From NCBI GenBank assembly GCA_966424055.1, contig CBJLMB010000019.1, forward strand, positions 1 through 64,000: a stretch of DNA of 64,000 nucleotides, given 5' to 3'. The DNA comes from Deminuibacter sp966424055. Its GTDB lineage: Bacteria > Bacteroidota > Bacteroidia > Chitinophagales > Chitinophagaceae. The notes below the pieces were generated by a model that saw only the letters and a program-made list of their open reading frames with translations, ran no database searches and was not told the origin of the DNA. This document shows positions 27,047 through 34,365 of the stretch, in pieces. The position numbers and the translations under genes were made by a program. Position 1 is the first letter of the stretch; the number at the start of each line of letters is the position of its first letter.

Positions 27047-27060
27047 TGCATAAACATGCA
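27047..27060. promoter_or_regulatory. Second motif copy TGCATAAACATGCA upstream of the second susC-like gene
   Basis: This is a perfect TGCA-N6-TGCA copy 79 bases further upstream than the copy at 26954-26967. Beside it, GCAAAAA (27027-27033) pairs with TTTTTGC (27040-27046), which may be a weak terminator of the DeoR-type gene. Confidence 0.42.
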
Positions 27061-27180
27061 TCAAGAAAATGCCTTGCTGCCTGCGTTCAGGTTATATTTC
27101 AGGTGTATTGACAAGGATTACAGGATGTATTTTGATGTGTAATCTGCATACCTGCCTGCAGGTTAGCCTGGCAAAAGGAT

Positions 27181-27927
27181 TTATAGAACAGCCAGGCCGC
27201 TATCTGCAAAAGGCTGCAGTGCTGCATTGTCTGGTGGCAGTTCGGTGATCAGGATATCCACATCGCGGATGGGGCATACCTGTAAACGCTGTACGCTGTT
27301 CAGTTTTTCGGCAATGGCAAGTGAAATGGTTTTATGCGCTGAGCGGATCATGGCACGCTTTACTTCGATCACTTCCCAGTCAAGATCGGTGATGCCGTTC
27401 TGTATATCGATACTGTTGGTACCCAGGAAGCAGAGATCGGCTTTTATTTCAGCGAGCCGCTGCACCACATCTGCGCCTACAGCCATCTGTGCATTTTTGA
27501 GCAGTTTGTTGCCGATAAAGATCACTTCGCTGCTGGGGTGGTTCAGCAGTTCAAGCGCAGTGGGAATGCTTACCGTGATAAAAGTAGCATTGAGATCGGG
27601 CGGCAGGGCTTTGATCAGTTCGCGTATGGTGGTACCACCTGAAAGCAATACAAACATACCATCCTGTATCAGCTGTACAGCTTTGTGTGCGATGATCTTT
27701 TTTTCAGGAAGCGAATAAATATTGTTGTTCTGGATGGTGAAATGAAAAGATTTACTGAGCGCCCCGCCATGCACTTTGATCAGCTTGCCTTCTTCTGCCA
27801 GCTCCTGCAGGTCCCTGCGCACTGTATCTTCCGATACATTGAGCTGTACACAGAGATCGGAGGACAGCACTTTATTGTGCACATTGATTTGCTGGATAAT
27901 ATAGGCCTGGCGCTCTTTTTTTAACAT
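27181..27927 (-). CDS. DeoR/GlpR family transcriptional regulator
   Basis: This 248-residue protein has an N-terminal winged helix of the DeoR type (LKKERQAYIIQQINVHNKVLSSDLCVQLNVSEDTVRRDLQEL, then KLIKVHGGAL) and a C-terminal DeoRC sensor domain (MFVLLSGGTTIRELIKALP; DLCFLGTNSIDIQNGITDLDWEVIEVKRAMI). The family senses phosphorylated sugars and usually represses nearby catabolic or transport genes. It lies directly upstream of the second susC/susD pair on the same strand. A perfect 17-base palindrome lies 78 bases before its start. It is a different paralogue from the GlpR-like regulator at 54587. Confidence 0.92.
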   Translation of the reverse strand: MLKKERQAYIIQQINVHNKVLSSDLCVQLNVSEDTVRRDLQELAEEGKLIKVHGGALSKSFHFTIQNNNIYSLPEKKIIAHKAVQLIQDGMFVLLSGGTTIRELIKALPPDLNATFITVSIPTALELLNHPSSEVIFIGNKLLKNAQMAVGADVVQRLAEIKADLCFLGTNSIDIQNGITDLDWEVIEVKRAMIRSAHKTISLAIAEKLNSVQRLQVCPIRDVDILITELPPDNAALQPFADSGLAVL

Positions 27928-28004
27928 AGTAAAGCAGTTATTATTGGAAAGTTAATGATTCATCGCATTATTTACAGCGCGGAAGATAATATTTATGCTG
28001 ATTT

Positions 28005-28021
28005 ATTGCGCTAAGCGCAAT
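28005..28021. promoter_or_regulatory. 17-base perfect palindrome ATTGCGCTAAGCGCAAT
   Basis: Two 8-base arms surround a single central base. It lies between the nhaA stop and the DeoR-type start. It may be an autoregulatory operator; without a loop it is unlikely to be a terminator. Confidence 0.4.
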
Positions 28022-28045
28022 GCGGTTCAAACAGGCATGGCAGGT

Positions 28046-29236
28046 TTAACCAGGTATTGTTCCTGTTGGGTGCTGCCTGCCCATCCACAGCCAGCAGTAG
28101 CCTGCCAGCATAGCGATAAATGAAACCAGTAGCACAGATATTTTGGCAATATCCTGTATAGCCGTATCGGCAAAAGCAAGCGTGGAAATAAATATAGACA
28201 TGGTGAAGCCGATACCTGCCAGTAAACCTGCACCCATCATCTGGTACCAGCTGGTGCCCGAAGGCAGTTCACCATATTTTCTTTTCACCATAAAATAGCA
28301 GGCACTTATAATGCCCAGTGGTTTGCCGATGAGCAAACCGGCTATAATGCCGAACGATAGACTACTGCCCAGTGATGAAAGTATATGGGAAGGAAAACTG
28401 ATGGCAGTATTGGCCAGTGCAAATACAGGCATGATAAAAAAATATACTGGGTGATGCAGGTTTGTTTCCAGCCGGTTCAGCTGGCGGGTGGGTATCAATA
28501 ATGCAAATACAACACCGGCAACAGTTGCGTGGATGCCCGAGTTGAACATACAGTACCACAGCAATACGGCCAGCAGGTAATGCAGCAGGTTCAGGCGGGT
28601 GTTTTTCTTTAACAGCAGGTAAAGTACCACGACCAGGGCAATACAGCCCAGCAGCCAGATAAGCTTGATAGCCCCGCCATAAAAAAGCGCGATAACAATG
28701 ATAGCGCCCAGGTCGTCGATGATGGCCAGGGCGGTTAAAAATATTTTCAGCGCAACAGGAACCCTGTTGCCCAGCAGCGATGCCACACCCAGCGAAAAAG
28801 CAATATCTGTTGCCATGGGAATACCCCAGCCATCTTTGTACAGGCTGCCTTTGTTGAACAGGATATAAATAACAGCAGGCACCAGCATACCGCCAATGGC
28901 GCCTACCGCGGGCAGGGCAGCTTTTTTAAAAGTAGACAGTTCGCCTTTTACGAGTTCGCGTTTTATTTCCATACCTGCCAGTAAAAAGAACAGGGCCATC
29001 CATCCATCATTGATCCAGTGTAAAAGGGAATGGGGCAGGTGAAGCTGATCAGCATAATGGGAACTGATTTGCCAGAACTGCAGGTAAAAAGGGGCAATGG
29101 CCGGGATATTGGAAATGAGCAGTGAAATAAAAGTACATACCAGCAGCAGGATGCCGATAGACCGGCTGTCGTGTAATATTTTTTTCAGCGGGTGAAGCAA
29201 ACGGTGCCTTACTGCGGCAAGTGTTTTCTGTATCAT
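28046..29236 (-). CDS. nhaA: Na+/H+ antiporter NhaA
   Basis: NhaA exports sodium in exchange for protons across the inner membrane and helps keep internal pH. The 396-residue protein has the expected run of about twelve hydrophobic segments. Typical motifs are present: HWINDGWMALFFLLAGMEIKRELVKGEL near the N-terminus, GWGIPMATDIAFSLGVASLLGNRVP, and FLTALAIIDDLGAIIVIALFY, which holds the two aspartates of the ion-binding site. The ATG at 29236 is preferred to the GTG at 29263. It follows the OstA-like gene by 45 bases on the same strand and could be read with the envelope operon. Confidence 0.95.
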   Translation of the reverse strand: MIQKTLAAVRHRLLHPLKKILHDSRSIGILLLVCTFISLLISNIPAIAPFYLQFWQISSHYADQLHLPHSLLHWINDGWMALFFLLAGMEIKRELVKGELSTFKKAALPAVGAIGGMLVPAVIYILFNKGSLYKDGWGIPMATDIAFSLGVASLLGNRVPVALKIFLTALAIIDDLGAIIVIALFYGGAIKLIWLLGCIALVVVLYLLLKKNTRLNLLHYLLAVLLWYCMFNSGIHATVAGVVFALLIPTRQLNRLETNLHHPVYFFIMPVFALANTAISFPSHILSSLGSSLSFGIIAGLLIGKPLGIISACYFMVKRKYGELPSGTSWYQMMGAGLLAGIGFTMSIFISTLAFADTAIQDIAKISVLLVSFIAMLAGYCWLWMGRQHPTGTIPG

Positions 29237-29281
29237 GTAATCAGTTTGATAGGGAAGACGCACTGTTTGCCTGCAGGCAGT

Positions 29282-30895
29282 TTAACCGCCAAACAGGTCG
29301 TACCTGCTTTTGGGTCTTTTGTCGTCCAGTAATTTAAAACCCCGCAGTTTCAGTTCATCATGATCTATCTGGCCCATTGGGTACATGGTACCTTCCACGC
29401 CGTTGATCAGCTTTACCCGTTCGGGTTTTTTATCGATAAAAAACAGGTCAATGGCATCTGATTTGGATTTGTTGACGCCTACATATTTATTGTTGTCGTC
29501 CAGGGCATAATACACATTTTCTGCATTGCCTTTGGCGCGCATATACTCAATATTGCCATCTTTAAAATACCCGTTGATGGTTCGGCCTTTCACCTGGTTG
29601 TAATAAATGTCTTTGCCTACTTTGTTCAGCAGCAGGGCATTTTCAAACACATACATCCGTTTGGGTTTTTTATCCTGTGTGTACAGGTAGATGGTGTCAC
29701 CGGTTATCTGGCTTTCCTGCGCCCATACCACGGGGTTTTTAAACAGGCGGAACACTGAATCTTCTGCTGAATAAAACAGGCTGTCGCCCACTGCCTGTAA
29801 TGAATCGGAATAGATGCGCACATTGAAATAGCCCTCTATAAAACGGTCGCGGCTGCTGTCTTTCGGGTTATTGATATCAACCGGTATTACGGTGCTGTCG
29901 GTTATCGAGGGCACTGTGCGGTATTTTCTCAGCGCGGTCAGGTGGGCAGAATAAAAAGTGTCGGCTGCGATAAAAATAGAATCCTGGTCCTGCTTCATGA
30001 TCAACACCGGCTGTTGGGTGGCCAGGAAGGAACCTTCTTTCTTGTTGCTTTTTACATTGTTGGCCATTAGCGTGTACCCGTTTTTCAGGTCGCGGATAAA
30101 CACATTGCCCTGCGCTTCGCCATACCCGGTTGAATCTTCATTCATGATATCATCGGCAATCAGGGTAGTGCTGTCGTTGGTTAATTCAGAGCGTTTACCG
30201 AAATAGCTTTTTTTCTTCTGCATATCATAATACCCGTCACTGGTAAGGATGCGCTGGTTTTTACCAATGATTTCAGTGGGTACGATGAAAGTGGCGATAT
30301 TGGTATAGGTATTATAATGCAGGGTATCGGTTTTAACCGTGTATTCGGGATCTATCAATACCACGTTCTTTTTAAAATGAACATCCCTGGTTTCTCCGTA
30401 GTAGTAACCGTCTTTGCTGGTGAGCACGGTTTTATTGTTCACCAGTTTGCCGCCATTGGTATAAATGCCTATTTTGGTGCTCAGATTATACGCGAGATCA
30501 TCGGTGGTGAGCACGCCTTTGCCGTCTGTAAGTTTTACATTTTTCTTCAGGTAAGCCTGTTTGTCTTTACCCAGGTATTTGAGATAATCTGAATAAGTGT
30601 TTACACTGTCGTTATCATTGATATGTACATGGCCAAAAGCCTCAAGGGTGTTTTGTTTAACATCCTGTATCACGCTGTCGCAATAGAACAGGGTTTTGCC
30701 ATGCTGTGCAATGACATGGCCTGCGGCGGACAAAATTTCGCTGGAATCTTTTTTGCCTGTGTTCAGCCGTTCGGCTGTAATAATATGAAGCGTTTTGGTA
30801 TCGCCAGTGTCTGCTGCCGAACGTTGTGCAAACACATTTCCCTTACCCACGAGTACCAGGCAGATGATGCCCGGCAGAAACAATAGTGGCCTCAT
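29282..30895 (-). CDS. OstA/LptA-like periplasmic protein
   Basis: This 537-residue protein has a signal peptide (ending GNVFAQ) and repeated beta-jellyroll units of the OstA/LptA type. Recurring phrases of the form YCDSVIQDVKQNTLEAFGHVHIND, GVLTTDDLAYNLSTKIGIYTNGGKL and SDGYYDMQKKKSYFG show the pattern. LptA proteins form the periplasmic bridge that carries LPS to LptD. This Bacteroidota version is about three times longer than E. coli LptA, so it may span more of the distance or combine roles. Its start overlaps the stop of the upstream MlaD-like gene (TAATG), so the two are translationally coupled. The LptD-like gene lies 3.5 kb away on the other strand. Confidence 0.87.
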   Translation of the reverse strand: MRPLLFLPGIICLVLVGKGNVFAQRSAADTGDTKTLHIITAERLNTGKKDSSEILSAAGHVIAQHGKTLFYCDSVIQDVKQNTLEAFGHVHINDNDSVNTYSDYLKYLGKDKQAYLKKNVKLTDGKGVLTTDDLAYNLSTKIGIYTNGGKLVNNKTVLTSKDGYYYGETRDVHFKKNVVLIDPEYTVKTDTLHYNTYTNIATFIVPTEIIGKNQRILTSDGYYDMQKKKSYFGKRSELTNDSTTLIADDIMNEDSTGYGEAQGNVFIRDLKNGYTLMANNVKSNKKEGSFLATQQPVLIMKQDQDSIFIAADTFYSAHLTALRKYRTVPSITDSTVIPVDINNPKDSSRDRFIEGYFNVRIYSDSLQAVGDSLFYSAEDSVFRLFKNPVVWAQESQITGDTIYLYTQDKKPKRMYVFENALLLNKVGKDIYYNQVKGRTINGYFKDGNIEYMRAKGNAENVYYALDDNNKYVGVNKSKSDAIDLFFIDKKPERVKLINGVEGTMYPMGQIDHDELKLRGFKLLDDKRPKSRYDLFGG

Positions 30896-31911
30896 TATTT
30901 TTTATTGGAATTAGTAGCGGTACTGTCATTCAACGGTGCCATAAGCGGAGTGCCTTTGTCTTTTTTGCCAAAAACAGAGAAGCTCACATACCGTTTGGGA
31001 TGCAGCCGCAGGTCGTCCATAAGAATGTTCAGGCTGCGTACGGTGTTGTTCATATTGTCGTACAGCTTTTTGTCGTTGATCAGTGCGCCGAGTGAACCAT
31101 CGGTGGAATTGAGCTTGGTCATGGCTGTATTCAGGTTTTCCACAGAGGCTTTCAGCTGGTTAACCACACCATCTATATCTGCCTTGGACAAATGTTCGGT
31201 GGTGGCTTCCAGGTTGCTCATTACACCGGAGATCTTTTCATTATTGGCTGCCAGGTTTTTGGTAAAGCTGTTCACATTATCCAGCGATTGCGACAGTGCG
31301 CCGTTTTCGGTGTTCAGCAGTTTCTGCAGCGATGCAGAAGCGGTTACCAGTCCGCCGGTGGCTTTGCTTAAATTGGCAACCACACTTTGCAGGTTGCCTT
31401 TGGTGGCAGGGTCAAGAACAGTATTGACATTTTTGAGAACGGTATCCAGTGAATTAAGCGTCACTTTCAGCTGATCGGCCACAGGGCCTACTTTATTGGT
31501 TATTTCAGCGAGCATTCCGCCATTGTTGCTGGTTTGGATGGTATCACCCGATTTCAGGTAAGCATTGGCATTACCCATTTTTATTTCCACGCTGGGGCTG
31601 CCCAGGGGATTACTGTTGATGGTGGCCACAGAGTTTACAGGAATATTATAATCAGCATTCAGCTTGATGGCCACTACGATCTGGCGCAGGTTGTTTTCAG
31701 GCGCTTCTATAGAATTAACAGTGCCTATCTGGTATCCATTGATCAAAACGGCGTTGGAAGGGCCCAGTCCTTTGGTGTTGTCGTATTTGGCATATAAATA
31801 ATGCCCTGATTTAAAAAGACTTTTTCCTTTAAGAAAATTAAATCCTAAGATCAGCAGTACAACAGCAATAACAGTCAGTGCCCCGATTTTGGTTTCGTTT
31901 GATACTTTCAT
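30895..31911 (-). CDS. MlaD/MCE-domain lipid-transport protein
   Basis: This 338-residue protein has one N-terminal membrane helix (IGALTVIAVVLLILGFNFL) and an MCE domain (residues about 35-115: HYLYAKYDNTKGLGPSNAVLINGYQIGTVNSI and on; NPLGSPSVEIKMG). A long helical C-terminal region follows (QLKVTLNSLDTVLKNVNTVL and similar repeats), which should form a coiled coil or helical barrel. MCE proteins form rings that carry phospholipids between membranes. The ABC permease and ATPase partners are not in this window. The frame extends to a TTG at 31932, but the ATG at 31911 is preferred. It overlaps the OstA-like gene by one base. Confidence 0.9.
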   Translation of the reverse strand: MKVSNETKIGALTVIAVVLLILGFNFLKGKSLFKSGHYLYAKYDNTKGLGPSNAVLINGYQIGTVNSIEAPENNLRQIVVAIKLNADYNIPVNSVATINSNPLGSPSVEIKMGNANAYLKSGDTIQTSNNGGMLAEITNKVGPVADQLKVTLNSLDTVLKNVNTVLDPATKGNLQSVVANLSKATGGLVTASASLQKLLNTENGALSQSLDNVNSFTKNLAANNEKISGVMSNLEATTEHLSKADIDGVVNQLKASVENLNTAMTKLNSTDGSLGALINDKKLYDNMNNTVRSLNILMDDLRLHPKRYVSFSVFGKKDKGTPLMAPLNDSTATNSNKK

Positions 31912-32235
31912 CTGTTCGTAATTATTTTTCAATGGCCAGGTTTAACCCTGCCGGATGATGGCCCGTTGCAAGAAAAATGATTCAGGCAGGGTTCATCTGT
32001 TGAGAATAAATGGATAGAGCAGAAGCTGCCGGTTGTCCGGTTCGCGCATGTTCTTCAGGTGCCGGGTTTCCGCTGCCTGCTTGTAATCTGTTACAAGCTT
32101 TGTACCATGATTCCTCCGCCATGGCGGTGAAGCAAAAGTAAGGCTTATTTGTAACTGCCTATATTGCAGGTTGTTAAATTATAACCATCCCCTGCCTTGT
32201 CAGGCTGCCTTACCGGTAACAGGGGCAAGATACGG
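31912..32235. other. Intergenic region between the first amidase and the MlaD-like gene
   Basis: About 320 bases hold the leader of the MlaD-like operon. A weak G/C-rich hairpin (CCCCTG at 32189-32194 with CAGGGG at 32220-32225) lies just downstream of the amidase stop. Nothing coding or structured beyond that is seen. Confidence 0.4.
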
Positions 32236-33186
32236 TTAATTGGACGGAGACGTAGTGGTATCTGTGACCGGTGCGACTAATGTGTTGTTTTCGAGGGAAA
32301 ATTTATACCGTTTTAGAGCTTTTACCAGCACATCGGCTATTTCAGACTGGCCTTCTTTGCTGTTCAGGTAATCTTCTTCTTCGGGATTGGAAATATATCC
32401 TGTTTCCACAAGTATACTGGGCATGGCTGTGGCCTGTAATACCCAAATACCCACCTGGCGCTGCCTGGCCTCCCTGCTGATGCGGCCTACTTTTTTAAAT
32501 TCATCTTCCACGGTGAGCGCCAGGTTGGCGCTGCGGGTGAAATATTGCTGTGTTTTGAGGGCATATAAGATCCGCTTCTGGGGCGATTCGGGGTCAAAAT
32601 CCTGCATCTGCTTATTGGCACTGCTGTCTATGAACAGCGATTCATTTTCACGCATGGCCACTTCCTTGGCCTCACTTTTATGGGCTGCCCATATATAGGT
32701 TTCGGTGCCTTTGGCCGGGTTGGGTGTGGTCCAGTACCGGTATTTGGGTACACGGCGGGTGTATTTTTTACGTTTTTTTCCTTTGCCTCTATAATAGGTC
32801 TCTGTGCGGTAGCCATCCAGCTCGCTGTGGCGTATAGGATCGGCACTGTTGCAGTGGATGGAAATAAACAGGTCGCCTTTTGATTGGTTGGCCAGGTTAG
32901 CCCGGTCGTACAGGCTGGGATAGGTATCGGTGGTGCGGGTCATCACCACCCTTATTTCAGGAAATTCTTCATTGATGCGCTGCTGCAGTTTCAATGCCAC
33001 GGCCAGGGCAATATCCTTTTCATAAGAATACTTGCCGGGTGCTCCTTCGTCCCTGCCGCCATGACCAGCATCGATCACAATGGTCTGCAGCGTTTTTTTC
33101 TGGAAAAAATGCTTTGCTTCGGAGGTCGGATTAATAAAAGAATTGCTCAACAACCATATTGCCAATAAACCGATGTACTTTTTCAT
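32236..33186 (-). CDS. N-acetylmuramoyl-L-alanine amidase (Amidase_3), copy 1
   Basis: This exported zinc hydrolase splits the bond between muramic acid and the peptide stem of peptidoglycan. The 316-residue protein has a signal peptide and a single Amidase_3 domain. The zinc ligands are visible: H42 in DAGHGG, E56 in SYEKDIAL and H111 in SIHCNS. The catalytic glutamate is in LVETGYISNPEEEDYL. A basic insertion (GKGKKRKKYTRRVPK) with aromatic residues sits in the middle, as in copy 2. There is no separate wall-binding domain. It lies 121 bases after copy 2 in the same direction. Confidence 0.92.
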   Translation of the reverse strand: MKKYIGLLAIWLLSNSFINPTSEAKHFFQKKTLQTIVIDAGHGGRDEGAPGKYSYEKDIALAVALKLQQRINEEFPEIRVVMTRTTDTYPSLYDRANLANQSKGDLFISIHCNSADPIRHSELDGYRTETYYRGKGKKRKKYTRRVPKYRYWTTPNPAKGTETYIWAAHKSEAKEVAMRENESLFIDSSANKQMQDFDPESPQKRILYALKTQQYFTRSANLALTVEDEFKKVGRISREARQRQVGIWVLQATAMPSILVETGYISNPEEEDYLNSKEGQSEIADVLVKALKRYKFSLENNTLVAPVTDTTTSPSN

Positions 33187-33307
33187 TTGCCTGCGCTTAT
33201 AACTCTGATGCAATGAATGAATAAAATTAACGACAGAACCGGATATAAATCACTCCTTGCTGCATTTTAACCAAATATGGATAAATCCGGGGTGGTGTTT
33301 TTCGCAG

Positions 33308-34294
33308 TTACCGCCCGGTGGTTGTTTCGGTGCCCGGCGGGGGAGGGGTACCGCCTTCCAGGTAGGCTTTGTAGCGCAGTACGGCATTTTTAATGCAGTT
33401 GCTCACTTCATCCTGCCCTTTTACACTGTTTAAATAAGCTTCATCCGCTGGGGTGGAAATAAACCCTGTTTCTACCAGTATGCTGGGCATGGCTGTGGCC
33501 TGCAGCACCCATATCGCTTCCCAGTCGCGCTGTTTCACACCCCTGCTGGGGCGTCCGGATTTTACAAACTCATCTTCCACAAAAGAAGCGATGGCGCAAC
33601 TGTTGGCAAAATATTTCCGGGTGCGTAGCGAGGCCATGATCTTGGCTTCGGGTGATTCAAAATACTGGTAGCCGCTGTCGGTTTTCTCGCCAAATTCATC
33701 TTCCTGGTTAGAACCTACGAACTGTTTTTTCAGGTCGTTTTTATCAGAAGCCCATACATAGGTCTCTGTTCCTTCCACGGTGCCGGGTACACGTATATGC
33801 CTGGTGATGGGTACACGGTGTGTCCTTTTTACCCGTTTCTTTTTAGCGCCTTTACCTACAGTGGCATAATAGGTTTCGGTACGATGACCGATCACTTCTG
33901 TCCTGTAATGTTCACTGCCTGAATTAAGATGAATGGATATAAACAGGTCGCCATGCGCTTCATTGGCCATCTGGGCCCTGTAACGGTTGGCCACTCTTTT
34001 ATCCTTTAAGCCTGCGGGCAGTTCAGGCGTGGTTCGGGTATAAATAATTTTACTGTCGGGCAGCTCCTGTTCCAGCTGCTTGCCCAGTTTCATGGCAATA
34101 GCCAGCGCAATGGTAGATTCGTTGCTGTATTCACCTTCTGCCCCGCCATCAGGAAAGCCATGACCAGCATCAACAATGATGGTTTTTAAAACCGGTTTGA
34201 GTGGCGCGGGTGAATGGTTACGGAAAGGGGTGAAGGCGGTAAAAACAGCAGCGATAAAAAATATAATAGAAGCAGGAAAAATTTTTTTGACCAT
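33308..34294 (-). CDS. N-acetylmuramoyl-L-alanine amidase (Amidase_3), copy 2
   Basis: This 328-residue paralogue of the neighbouring amidase keeps the same architecture: signal peptide, Amidase_3 domain with H45 (VDAGHG), E59 (SNESTIAL), H122 (SIHLNS) and the catalytic glutamate in LVETGFISTPADEAYL. The basic insertion (GKGAKKKRVKRTHRVP) is also conserved. The C-terminus ends in a proline-rich tail (GGTPPPPGTE). The two copies are similar along their whole length but clearly diverged, so the duplication is old. It is divergent from the LptD-like gene with about 70 bases between start codons, which links cell-wall cleavage to outer-membrane assembly genes. Confidence 0.92.
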   Translation of the reverse strand: MVKKIFPASIIFFIAAVFTAFTPFRNHSPAPLKPVLKTIIVDAGHGFPDGGAEGEYSNESTIALAIAMKLGKQLEQELPDSKIIYTRTTPELPAGLKDKRVANRYRAQMANEAHGDLFISIHLNSGSEHYRTEVIGHRTETYYATVGKGAKKKRVKRTHRVPITRHIRVPGTVEGTETYVWASDKNDLKKQFVGSNQEDEFGEKTDSGYQYFESPEAKIMASLRTRKYFANSCAIASFVEDEFVKSGRPSRGVKQRDWEAIWVLQATAMPSILVETGFISTPADEAYLNSVKGQDEVSNCIKNAVLRYKAYLEGGTPPPPGTETTTGR

Positions 34295-34344
34295 ATTTAC
34301 TTTTGTTTAGGGAATCTTCATCACTTCATTATTACATTAAACCC

Positions 34345-34352
34345 TATTTTTG
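34345..34352 (+). promoter_or_regulatory. Candidate -7 box for the lptD-like gene (TATTTTTG)
   Basis: This matches TAnnTTTG and lies 13 bases before the chosen start. It supports the ATG at 34366 over the TTG at 34303, which lies upstream of this box. Confidence 0.5.
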
Positions 34353-34365
34353 CCCGATTCGACTT

